DNA of 64,000 nucleotides. It comes from Marinomonas sp. SBI8L (lineage in GTDB: Bacteria > Pseudomonadota > Gammaproteobacteria > Pseudomonadales > Marinomonadaceae). The position numbers were made by a program, and so were the translations under genes. Numbering within the stretch: the stretch's first letter is position 1; the number at the start of each line of letters is the position of its first letter. This document shows positions 36,233-44,598 of the stretch, in pieces. The stretch spans positions 310,001 through 374,000 of the forward strand of contig NZ_JSEO01000003.1 of assembly GCF_001624705.1 (NCBI RefSeq), read 5' to 3'. The notes beneath the pieces were generated by a model. That model searched no databases and was not told the origin of the DNA. It worked only from the letters and a program-made list of their open reading frames with translations.

Positions 36233-36789
36233 TTTAGAGCGTCCTGTAATGCTGGCTGTTGTTTGCGTGTTTCAGGGCCATTGCTTAACAGCAGATAAAG
36301 GTGAAGCGCGGTATAGATAGCCATCATTAGAAAACCAAGGAAAATACCAATACGTGGCACCAGAAAAGGGATCTTTAAGGCGATAGTCGATTGCCAATTA
36401 GGGTAAGTATTAAACTCCTCCTGACACATTAAGAAGCCCCAATAAGCCACAACCACCACTATGCATAGCTCTATGCTCTCGACGATGACAGAGCGCCACC
36501 AGATGAGTTTAGGGTTATGTATCATGGTGCCTAGAATGTCGGCATTAATATGGGCTCTGTCATGACTGGCTACGGCGCTGGCCATAAAAAACATCCAGAA
36601 GGCGATTGTCATCAACCATTCTTCATAAGCAAACAAGTCCGCCCCAAAGCCATATCGAAAAATCACCACAAAGAAAAAAGTAAGCGCCATGATGGTGCCT
36701 GACGCGATAATGATGCCGTTCATTAACTTCATCATTAAATCCAGTGGTATCCGCAGACCAGAGGGGAGTTGATTCGTATAATTTGCCAT
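36229..36789 (-). CDS. TRAP transporter small permease subunit (DctQ-like)
   Basis: A 186-residue inner-membrane protein with four predicted helices (around residues 23-47, 56-76, 105-125 and 145-165) and the family-typical YEEWLMTIAFWMFFMASAVA followed by DRAHINADIL. It pairs with DctM. It sits 80 bases after dctP and overlaps dctM by four bases. Confidence 0.93.
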   Translation of the reverse strand: MANYTNQLPSGLRIPLDLMMKLMNGIIIASGTIMALTFFFVVIFRYGFGADLFAYEEWLMTIAFWMFFMASAVASHDRAHINADILGTMIHNPKLIWWRSVIVESIELCIVVVVAYWGFLMCQEEFNTYPNWQSTIALKIPFLVPRIGIFLGFLMMAIYTALHLYLLLSNGPETRKQQPALQDALK

Positions 36790-36869
36790 GAAATGAGCCT
36801 TACTTTAGTGAACTGATAACTTGAAACGAGAGTATGGGTGGGAGGCTCCCATACTCTTAAAGGGCTGGC

Positions 36870-37895
36870 TTAGTTAGCGTCAGCTTTAATGCGATCAAGT
36901 GTGTCTTTGCCCACAGTTGGCTCAATTTGTGGCCAGATCTCAGCTTTTACTCTCTCTTTCAAAGCGAGCTTTTGAGCATCGGTAGGTACCAGTACTTCAT
37001 AGCCCTTGTCGACCAATTTGGCGCGATAGATTTCATCATTCTTCTTATTCATTTCGAACAATTGATCCGCCGCTTTAGTGAAAGCTTTAGAGACAACAGT
37101 ACGTTGCTCTATGGTCATCTTGTTCCAAGTTTTTTGAGAAATGTAGTAAGAGGAAATATCGATAATGGCATCGTTAGCGATAAAGTATTTACCCACATCA
37201 CTGACAGCGAAAATGGTGTAAGTGGCTTGGCTAGTACAGCAAATAGCACCATCGACTATGCCAGATTGCAATGCTGGGAAAATATCACCCCAAGCCATAG
37301 TCGTTGAGCGATAGCCCATCATTTCGACTAGGTTTTTCACCACGTTAGAGGACCAAACGCGTATGTTCATACCTTTCTCACCGACACCTTCCCAGTTCTT
37401 TGGCTTTTTGCTTGCCACTATGCCTGTGAAGCCTTCAGGAATGTTTTCCATTAGGTGAATACCAAGTTTGTCTAAACGCTCACGCATGATCTGGTTGTAG
37501 GCAGAGTTTTTATTACGTACAACACTGTCCATCTCAGCCCAAGAGCTTGCAAGATAAGGTAGGGAGTTGATCTCAAGTACAGGGTCTTTATGGGAGTAAA
37601 TAAAGCCTGCCACCATATCAATGTTGCCACGGATACTGTCTTCAAACAGTTCTTCTCCTGAGCCTAATTGGTTCGCTGGGAATACAGAGACTTTTAGACC
37701 TACGTCCGCTGATTCAATGTCCTTCTCTATCTGCTTCATCATCTTGGTGCCTGGATGATCTAAAGGCAGGGTGCCAGCAAATTTTAGTCTAAGATCAGCC
37801 GCTGAGGCCGACATAGCAGTGGTAAGTGCGATTAAGGTGGCACCTGTGCATAGGGTTCTTTGCACATTTTTGCTTAGGGTGTTGAGGTTAAACAT
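36870..37895 (-). CDS. TRAP transporter substrate-binding protein (DctP-like)
   Basis: A 341-residue periplasmic protein with a signal peptide ending SASA at about residue 33. The DctP fold is marked by GTLPLDHPGTKMM and FPANQLGSGEELFEDSIRG, and the carboxylate-binding arginine lies in MNIRVWSS. DctP proteins bind organic acids, so the cargo should have a carboxylate. The gene order dctP-Q-M-amidohydrolase, with a divergent acyl-CoA operon across a 1-kb gap, suggests the ligand is a carboxylic acid or acid amide that is then activated to a CoA thioester. The identity of the acid is not clear. Confidence 0.95.
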   Translation of the reverse strand: MFNLNTLSKNVQRTLCTGATLIALTTAMSASAADLRLKFAGTLPLDHPGTKMMKQIEKDIESADVGLKVSVFPANQLGSGEELFEDSIRGNIDMVAGFIYSHKDPVLEINSLPYLASSWAEMDSVVRNKNSAYNQIMRERLDKLGIHLMENIPEGFTGIVASKKPKNWEGVGEKGMNIRVWSSNVVKNLVEMMGYRSTTMAWGDIFPALQSGIVDGAICCTSQATYTIFAVSDVGKYFIANDAIIDISSYYISQKTWNKMTIEQRTVVSKAFTKAADQLFEMNKKNDEIYRAKLVDKGYEVLVPTDAQKLALKERVKAEIWPQIEPTVGKDTLDRIKADAN

Positions 37896-38892
37896 CTAGA
37901 TTCTCCAGGAATTGTTGTTATTAAGTTTGGCATAATCTGGCTACTTCACTTGGTTTATCTAACACTCTGGTTAAACAAGGGGTTAGATAATCGTGAGTAC
38001 TAAAGAAGTGAAAATAAGGTATCTAGCATTAATGCTAGATTAGAAAGTTCATCATTATTACAAGAGAGGTATCAGGCTTAACCTTGCTATCTTTTCTTGC
38101 GGTAAACCTGCTGGCATTACCTTTAATCTTGAAGTGTTTCTATCTGTTTTATTCTCTACTTCAGAAGAGTTTGTTTGGGTGTGTTGCCCTTAACTAACTC
38201 TGTTTCCACTATAGGCTTGGAGTGAGTTGGGGTTCAATTTCGCCCTCTATGGTTACCTGACGCAAGTTTGAGCCTTTGGTGCGTCGATTTGCTCACCTTG
38301 TTAATGGTTACCTCGAGCGATTAAAAGGGCTAAAAAGACTGATTTTTACGTTTCCTATTTAATTTCAGGAGACCTGCACTGTCATGGTGCTGTTATGACT
38401 AACCTAGGGACTTGAATGATGGGAGAGGTGTGAGTGATTTGGCGCTGAATGAGCGTCAACTTGCGTCAGTTTTTGACTGATTGCGAAATTGTCGAGCCAC
38501 CAAGCAGAGTCCTATAGTTTATCTAACAATTAAAAAAATAACGCTGTGGGTAATCTTGTATGTCAGGATTGAATGAAACATTAAGCAAGTTGACGCTCTC
38601 TTTTAGGCTAAAGGCCTTAAAAAGGGGCTTGCTCTTATCCTCGCCTCAGCGCTTATTCTCACCTTTAAAGGCCTCTACTCAAGGACTGTCATTGATAAAG
38701 GGAATGGTATTTCTGTTATCTGTGTTTCAGCTTAAGTTGCCTATCTTGATGCGGCCTGGCCATTGGAGCCGTCGCGGTAATACCGACTAGTTCCTCTCGT
38801 TTTTTATTAAGCCTAAATCCCATCCTACTTTTGCCTTACCTTTTCCAAATAGGGCGAGAGGGGTTGCTTTGATCCAAAAATGCGAGATAACC
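37896..38892. promoter_or_regulatory. Divergent 1-kb regulatory gap between TRAP and CoA operons
   Basis: Non-coding DNA rich in symmetrical motifs. TTATCTAAC occurs at 37955-37963, inverted at 37982-37990, and again at 38519-38527. A perfect 20-bp palindrome ATCTAGCATTAATGCTAGAT lies at 38021-38040. A 12-bp inverted pair CTGACGCAAGTT / AACTTGCGTCAG is at 38257-38268 and 38458-38469. These look like operators, possibly acting through a DNA loop between the two divergent units. A 76-codon ORF at 38560-38790 has no recognisable features and I do not call it a gene. Confidence 0.5.
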
Positions 38893-39678
38893 ATGAAGTT
38901 TGAAACCCTAATTTATAACAAAGCAGCGAATTATGTAGAGATTCGCTTTAACCGCCCACACAGGCTAAATGCTGTGGTGGAACTATTTTACCAAGAGTTA
39001 ATTGCTGCCCTTGCTCATGCTGAAGCAGATGAAGAAGTACGTGCGGTATTACTGACAGGAGAAGGCCGCGCCTTTTGTGTCGGTGCGGATATGAAAGAGC
39101 ATGGGGCAGGTGAACGTAGCTTGTTTGATCGTCGCCAATATCTACAGCTCGGTAATGATGTGTGTGAAACCATCTTTGAATTAGATAAGCCAGTTGTGGC
39201 TGCGGTAAATGGCTATGCCTTAGGCGCAGGTGCTGAAATGGCATGTGCTTGTGACTTTGTCATCATGGAGGAAGAGGCCAAAATAGGTTTCCCTGAAATC
39301 AGCATAGGCACATGTGTTGGCGGCGGTGTGACTCAGTTTTTACCTCGTCTGGTGGGGTTAGCAAAAGCCCGCGAGTTGATCTTTTTAGGTAACAAGATTG
39401 ATGGCAAAGAAGCGGCTCGTATTGGTTTAGTGACTAAGGCTGTAGGGACAGATGAACTTGCGAAAAGCGCCCAAGATTTTATCTCTGAGCTGGCAAGCAA
39501 AGCACCTGTTTCCATGAGGTCTGCGAAAAAGCTGTTAAATCAAGCCTCTTATAACAATCTAGATGCCCAGCTCATCCATGAGTTAGATGCGGTGTTTGTG
39601 TGTACAACCACACATGATTGGCAAGAAGGTGTGGATGCGTTTGCACAAAAACGCGCACCTAAGTTTAAGGGGTGTTAA
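38893..39678 (+). CDS. Enoyl-CoA hydratase/isomerase (crotonase) 1
   Basis: A 261-residue crotonase from the ATG at 38893; an upstream in-frame TTG at 38869 is less likely. The oxyanion-hole segments are FCVGADMKE and GYALGAGAEMACACD, and both catalytic glutamates are present (GAEMA and GFPEISIG), so hydratase chemistry is plausible. It opens the rightward operon and its stop codon lies just before the acyl-CoA synthetase start, consistent with tight co-expression. It would hydrate or isomerise the enoyl-CoA made from the acid taken up and activated by its neighbours. The exact substrate is unknown. Confidence 0.9.
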   Translation: MKFETLIYNKAANYVEIRFNRPHRLNAVVELFYQELIAALAHAEADEEVRAVLLTGEGRAFCVGADMKEHGAGERSLFDRRQYLQLGNDVCETIFELDKPVVAAVNGYALGAGAEMACACDFVIMEEEAKIGFPEISIGTCVGGGVTQFLPRLVGLAKARELIFLGNKIDGKEAARIGLVTKAVGTDELAKSAQDFISELASKAPVSMRSAKKLLNQASYNNLDAQLIHELDAVFVCTTTHDWQEGVDAFAQKRAPKFKGC

Positions 39679-39680
39679 GC

Positions 39681-41855
39681 ATGAGCACGCAATTTAACAC
39701 CCAATTTAACCCCCAATCCTTTTCTTCATTAGAGCAGGTGCTTGCGCCAGATTCGATTGCCATAGTAGGGGCATCGAATGACCCAACCAAGCGTGGTTAT
39801 AAGGCCATGATGGGTCTAATGGATGGTGGCTACCAAGGCGCTATTTATCCTGTTAATCCAAAAGCTGACACCATTTTAGGTAAACCTGCTTATGCTTCTG
39901 TGAGCTTGATTCCAGAAGGCGTGCATATGGCGCTGATTTGTACCCCAGCAAGCAGTATTCCTGCTTTGATTAAAGAGTGTGGTGAGGTCGGAGTAAAAGG
40001 CGCGATTATTCTTGCCAGTGGTTTTGGTGAAGTTGATGAAGTGGGTGCCCGTCTTGAGCAAGAGGTACTGCAAGCGGCACAAAATGCGGGTGTTCGCATT
40101 ATCGGCCCAAATACATCGGGTATGTTTAACCTGCATAAAAAGGTGAATTTGTTGGCTTTAGATAATGTCAGAGCGGGTGATATCGGCATTATCTCCCAGT
40201 CTGGCAACATGCTGTTATCCCTTGCGTTAGAAGCCCAATCTAATGGCCATATTGGCTTTAGTACCTATGTGGGCCCGGGTAATCAAACGGATGTTGGCTT
40301 TGCTGATTATCTGGCTTACCTAGGGGGCGATAAGCATACAGGGGTGGCAACCTTCTATGTGGAAGGCTTTAAAGATGGCCGTGCTTTTTTAGATGAAGCA
40401 AAACGAACTAGCCAGCTAAAACCGGTTGTTGTTTATAAATCTGGCAGTACAGAAGCAGGTCAGAAAGCAGCAAGCTCTCATACTGGGGCACTTGCCGGTA
40501 GTTATCAGATGACGGTGGACCTGCTTCAGCAAGCGGGTGTCAGCGTGGTGGCAAATTCCGATGAGATCCTGCCTGTCGCTGAAGGTTTAGGCTTGATGAA
40601 ACAAGCGTCGGGCAAGCGTGTCGCCGTGCTCGCCGATGGTGGCGGACAAGCAACCATTGCCTCGGATCGTATTTCTGAAGCTGGCCTAGAGCTTGCTGAA
40701 CTTGAGACTGCAACACGCCTTGCTTTAAGCCAAATTCTCTTTCCACAAGCTTCCTTGGTGAACCCAATTGATGTGGCGGGTAGTACAGATGCGGCGCCGG
40801 GGCTGTTATCAAAATGCATGGAGATACTTGTCGCCGATAAGAATGTCGATATGGTCTTTTTAGTTGGCATGTTTGGTGGGTACGGGATTCGTTTTGCTAA
40901 GGAGCTCATCGAAGAAGAGCTGCAATGTGCGGATGAGATGATAGCGCTTGCGAAAAAGACAGATAAGCCTCTGATTATCGACAGCCTTTATGCCCATATA
41001 AAACCTGAGCCACTTGAGAAATTACGCCAAGCAGGCCTGCCTGTGTATGCCTCTATCGAACATGCGGTCAAGATCATGTCTGCATTAGGCGAACGTGGTG
41101 CTTATCTAAAAAACAATCAGCATCAAGCACGAAAAGCCCCTTTAACGATCAATCAAGCCTGTGCCGATACGCTAGCAAACGCCAAAAGCCAAGGGCGAGA
41201 CTTGTTTGAGTATGAAGCGAAAAACTTACTGAGTGCTTACGGACTTGAGGTGGCAAAAGAAATTATCGTGCGTGATGAAAGCGAGTTAGAGGGTGCTTTT
41301 GCTGAGTTCGGTGATATCCCATTGGTGATGAAGGTCGTCTCTAAAGACATACTGCATAAGTCCGATGCGGGTGGGGTAAAGCTCAATTTAGTTGGAAAAG
41401 ATGCGCTTTATACCGCCCGAGAATCCATCTTAGCTTCCTGTCTTGCCTATAACGACGATGCAGATATTGAAGGTGTTTTGATAACACCTATGGCCCGCAA
41501 AGGAACAGAGGTCATTATCGGCATGAGCCAAGACCCTATCTTTGGCCCAGTGCTCATGTTTGGGCTAGGTGGCATCTTTGTCGAGATATTAAAAGATGTG
41601 TCCTTTAGAGCCATTCCTCTTAGTCGTTATGACGCTATTTCCATGATAGATCAGATTAAAGCTAGCAAGGTGTTTGACGGTGTTCGAGGAGAATTACCTC
41701 TAGACAAAGATGCTTTAGTTGACCTCTTGTTAACCGTCTCAGCCATTGTGGAAAACCACCCAGACATTAGTGAATTAGACCTTAATCCTGTGATCGCCTA
41801 TGACAAAGCTTACGCCATTGTCGATGCCAGAATCATTGTCTTTCAGGAGAAATAA
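39681..41855 (+). CDS. ADP-forming acyl-CoA synthetase (acetate-CoA ligase family)
   Basis: A 724-residue fused synthetase from the ATG at 39681, preceded by AAGGGG; an overlapping GTG at 39672 is less likely. The N-terminal CoA-binding domain begins around residue 10 (PDSIAIVGASNDPTKRG), succinyl-CoA-synthetase-like domains follow with the catalytic histidine in SSHTGALAGSY, and the C-terminal third is an ATP-grasp domain (about 495-724, MKVVSKDILHKSDAGGV). It makes an acyl-CoA from an acid, ATP and CoA with release of ADP and phosphate. Lying between two crotonases, it is the probable activating enzyme of the pathway. Confidence 0.93.
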   Translation: MSTQFNTQFNPQSFSSLEQVLAPDSIAIVGASNDPTKRGYKAMMGLMDGGYQGAIYPVNPKADTILGKPAYASVSLIPEGVHMALICTPASSIPALIKECGEVGVKGAIILASGFGEVDEVGARLEQEVLQAAQNAGVRIIGPNTSGMFNLHKKVNLLALDNVRAGDIGIISQSGNMLLSLALEAQSNGHIGFSTYVGPGNQTDVGFADYLAYLGGDKHTGVATFYVEGFKDGRAFLDEAKRTSQLKPVVVYKSGSTEAGQKAASSHTGALAGSYQMTVDLLQQAGVSVVANSDEILPVAEGLGLMKQASGKRVAVLADGGGQATIASDRISEAGLELAELETATRLALSQILFPQASLVNPIDVAGSTDAAPGLLSKCMEILVADKNVDMVFLVGMFGGYGIRFAKELIEEELQCADEMIALAKKTDKPLIIDSLYAHIKPEPLEKLRQAGLPVYASIEHAVKIMSALGERGAYLKNNQHQARKAPLTINQACADTLANAKSQGRDLFEYEAKNLLSAYGLEVAKEIIVRDESELEGAFAEFGDIPLVMKVVSKDILHKSDAGGVKLNLVGKDALYTARESILASCLAYNDDADIEGVLITPMARKGTEVIIGMSQDPIFGPVLMFGLGGIFVEILKDVSFRAIPLSRYDAISMIDQIKASKVFDGVRGELPLDKDALVDLLLTVSAIVENHPDISELDLNPVIAYDKAYAIVDARIIVFQEK

Positions 41856-41857
41856 AG

Positions 41858-42673
41858 ATGACACAAAACTATCAAATCCCAGCGTTAAAAGACGCTAAGT
41901 TAACCCTTGAAGAGGGTGTGGCGATACTGACTTTTGATCGTCATGATCTGCGCAATGCACTGACGGGTTCTCACTTGATTGATGACATAGTGACAACGGC
42001 TAGCTGGGTGAATCACGAAAAAGCCGTGTCAGTGCTGGTGATGACAGGCGCAGGGTCAGCTTTTAGCGCTGGCGGCAATATTTTGGACATGGCCGAGCGA
42101 GCGGGTGATTTTGCTGGCGATGTGGCCGAGTGTGAAGAGCGCTATCGTCGAGGTATTCAGCGTATTCCGTTGGCCCTGCAAGAAGTGGAAGTGCCTATCA
42201 TAGCGGCGGTTAATGGACCTGCTATAGGGGCAGGTTTTGATTTAGCCAATATGGCGGATATGCGGATCGCCTCTGAAAAAGCCAAGTTTGGTGAGACCTT
42301 CTTAAACCTTGGCATTATCCCAGGCGATGGTGGTGCTTGGTTTATGCAGCGCTTAATTGGCTATCAAAAAGCATTCGAACTTACCTTAACGGGCCGCGTG
42401 ATTGATGCCAACGAAGCCAAAGCCCTAGGTATTGTTTTGGATGTGGTCGCTCCCGATCAGTTAATGCCAGCTGCTTTAGCTTTGGCTGAGCGTATTGCTA
42501 GCCAACCACCTAAAGCTACGCGCTTAACAAAACGCCTGATGAAGATGGCACAGCGCACTGAATTAAAAGACTTTTTAGATGTGTGCGCTGGCTACCAAGG
42601 TATGTGCCATAACGAGCCAGAACACCTTGAAGCCGTGAATCGTATGTTGCTTTCCATGCAAAAAAACAAATGA
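41858..42673 (+). CDS. Crotonase-family protein 2 lacking the usual glutamate pair
   Basis: A 271-residue crotonase-fold protein whose start is two bases after the synthetase stop. The oxyanion-hole region is present (FSAGGNILDM, AIGAGFDLANMAD) but the two hydratase glutamates are replaced: the GCE position reads GFD and the QPE position reads ETF in FGETFLNLGIIPGDGG. It may therefore be an isomerase, hydrolase or decarboxylase-type member rather than a hydratase. The rest of the fold is intact. It belongs to the same operon as the crotonase 1 and acyl-CoA synthetase genes; a hairpin follows in the 240-base gap. Confidence 0.87.
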   Translation: MTQNYQIPALKDAKLTLEEGVAILTFDRHDLRNALTGSHLIDDIVTTASWVNHEKAVSVLVMTGAGSAFSAGGNILDMAERAGDFAGDVAECEERYRRGIQRIPLALQEVEVPIIAAVNGPAIGAGFDLANMADMRIASEKAKFGETFLNLGIIPGDGGAWFMQRLIGYQKAFELTLTGRVIDANEAKALGIVLDVVAPDQLMPAALALAERIASQPPKATRLTKRLMKMAQRTELKDFLDVCAGYQGMCHNEPEHLEAVNRMLLSMQKNK

Positions 42674-42799
42674 ATAAAAAGCCATGAGCCAATCACCATG
42701 CACACAAGAGGGCTTATAAATTTTAAATTTCGGTCTTAGTAACCCTTTTAGCCCTTCTCGTTCCCTTAGCTTAATACGAGAAGGCCTTGGTTACAGGGA

Positions 42800-42827
42800 G
42801 CATGGCGTTATGCCATGCGCCTTTTTT
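42800..42827 (+). terminator. Intrinsic terminator or attenuator inside the CoA operon
   Basis: GCATGGC / GCCATGC stem with a 5-base loop followed by GCC and six T, located between crotonase 2 and the 3-hydroxyacyl-CoA dehydrogenase. It may split the operon into two units or reduce downstream expression. Confidence 0.65.
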
Positions 42828-42912
42828 AATTCTCAATTTTCTTGGTAAGACTTCTCTCATAAAGCGTGAATAGAGAAGGCGTAATTACCAAGAAATCGGT
42901 AAGGAATAACGC

Positions 42913-43761
42913 ATGAATATTCAACAAATCGGGGTAGTGGGTGCAGGACAAATGGGCGCTGGTATTGCCCAAGTCTGTGCGCTAGCAGACTATCAAGTCA
43001 TCATGTTTGACTTGAACGGTGAAGCCCTTGAAAAGGCCTTATCAGGCATAGCGACCAGCCTGCAAAGATTGATCAAAAAAGAAAAGCTCACTATAGATGA
43101 GATGCAAGGCTGCTTGGCGAATATCTCAGCCTCAACAGAGCTTAGCTCAATGGCTCAAGCAGATTTAGTGATAGAAGCTGCCAGTGAACAAGAGAGCATT
43201 AAACAAAGTATTTTTCGACAGCTGGATGATATCTGTCATCCAGATGCCATTTTAGCCACCAACACTTCTTCCATTTCTATTACGCGTCTTGCGGCTGTGA
43301 CTAAGCGCCCTTCACAAGTAGTGGGGATGCACTTTATGAACCCAGTACCTGTGATGGCGCTGGTGGAAGTTATACGTGGTTTGCAAACTCAAGAAGCGGT
43401 GTTTGATCAGGTCACCCAAGTGGCAAAAGAAATCGGAAAAACACCCGTGGATGTGAAGGATTCACCGGGTTTTGTGGCCAATCGAATTCTGCTGCCCATG
43501 ATCAACGAAGGCATTTTTTGCCTGCATGAAGGTTTAGCCAAAGCAGAGGATATTGATGAGGTGATGAAGCTTGGTATGAGCCACCCCATGGGGCCTTTAG
43601 CGCTTGCTGACCTGATTGGTTTAGATACCTGTTTGAGCATAATGCAGGTGTTATATACCAGCTTTAATGATAGCAAATACCGTCCTTGTCCTTTGTTAGT
43701 ACAAATGGTGGATGCGGGCTATTTAGGCCGTAAAACTGGCCGTGGTTTTTATACTTATTAG
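42913..43761 (+). CDS. 3-hydroxybutyryl-CoA dehydrogenase type enzyme
   Basis: A 282-residue NAD-dependent 3-hydroxyacyl-CoA dehydrogenase. The Rossmann motif is GVVGAGQMGAG (residues 7-17), and catalytic-region motifs NTSSISIT, GMHFMNPVPVM and DSPGFVANRILLPMINE are all in place, ending in the usual GRKTGRGFYTY. It oxidises a 3-hydroxyacyl-CoA to the 3-ketoacyl-CoA. It fits between hydratase and thiolase steps, but no thiolase gene is in the window, so the final cleavage must be done elsewhere. Start at ATG 42913 behind AAGGAATAACGC. Confidence 0.95.
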   Translation: MNIQQIGVVGAGQMGAGIAQVCALADYQVIMFDLNGEALEKALSGIATSLQRLIKKEKLTIDEMQGCLANISASTELSSMAQADLVIEAASEQESIKQSIFRQLDDICHPDAILATNTSSISITRLAAVTKRPSQVVGMHFMNPVPVMALVEVIRGLQTQEAVFDQVTQVAKEIGKTPVDVKDSPGFVANRILLPMINEGIFCLHEGLAKAEDIDEVMKLGMSHPMGPLALADLIGLDTCLSIMQVLYTSFNDSKYRPCPLLVQMVDAGYLGRKTGRGFYTY

Positions 43762-43770
43762 GAGCAAGTA

Positions 43771-44550
43771 ATGCGTTACCAACATATTTTACTTGAGCCG
43801 ATAGAAGCAGGTGTTATGCGCCTGACGATTAATCGTCCTGAGGTGTTAAATGCGCTTAACAGGGCAACCTTAGAAGAGATAGAACAGGTATTAGACCTGC
43901 TTGAAGCAGATAAGAATACACGCTTGTTATTAATCACAGGTGCAGGCAATAAAGCCTTTGTTGCTGGGGCGGATATCGAAGAAATACGCCAATTCAGCGC
44001 CCTTGAAGCTAAGGCTTTCTCTGCCTTTGGGCTAGGTGTATTGAGGCGCTTAGAAAATGCCACTTTCCCTGTGATCGCTCTGGTTAACGGTTTTGCCTTA
44101 GGTGGGGGTTGTGAATTAGCCATGAGTTGCGACCTGGTTTTAGCCTCAGACAATGCCAAATTTGGTCAACCTGAAATTAATTTGGGTATTACCCCAGGCT
44201 TTGGTGGTAGCCAAAGATTAACTCGCCTTGTTGGCCGGCCAATGACTTTAGAGCTGCTTTATACAGGGCGCATTTTAGGGGTGGAAGAAGCTCAGCGTTT
44301 TGGCTTGGTGAATCATATCTTCCCTCAAAAGGTCTTGATGACAAAAGGGATGGAGATGGCATTAGACATAGTGAGTAAAAGTCGGACTTCTCTGCAACTC
44401 ATTAAACAACTGGTACAAAGAGGACAGGATTTACCTCTAGATAACGCCTGCATCATGGAAAGTGATCAGTTTGGTTTGAGCTTCTCAAGCCCTGATCAGG
44501 TAGAAGGCATGGCCGCTTTTTTAGAAAAAAGAGCGCCAAGTTTTAACTAA
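43771..44550 (+). CDS. Enoyl-CoA hydratase (crotonase) 3
   Basis: A 259-residue crotonase beginning nine bases after the dehydrogenase. Both catalytic glutamates are present (GGGCELAMSCD and FGQPEINLG) and the oxyanion hole is FVAGADIEE. This is the most canonical of the three crotonases here and probably hydrates a short-chain enoyl-CoA to the 3-hydroxyacyl-CoA used by the dehydrogenase before it. Part of the same operon. Confidence 0.95.
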   Translation: MRYQHILLEPIEAGVMRLTINRPEVLNALNRATLEEIEQVLDLLEADKNTRLLLITGAGNKAFVAGADIEEIRQFSALEAKAFSAFGLGVLRRLENATFPVIALVNGFALGGGCELAMSCDLVLASDNAKFGQPEINLGITPGFGGSQRLTRLVGRPMTLELLYTGRILGVEEAQRFGLVNHIFPQKVLMTKGMEMALDIVSKSRTSLQLIKQLVQRGQDLPLDNACIMESDQFGLSFSSPDQVEGMAAFLEKRAPSFN

Positions 44551-44598
44551 CTCTTTCAATTGTAATCTATTCAAATGTGCTTAAAGCAGGAGAGCCCC

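Noticed and set aside
38560-38790. 76-codon rightward ORF in the 1-kb gap between the TRAP and CoA operons
   Set aside because: No recognisable domain, signal or membrane segment pattern, no clear ribosome site, and it overlaps the operator-like motifs. It looks like a chance ORF.
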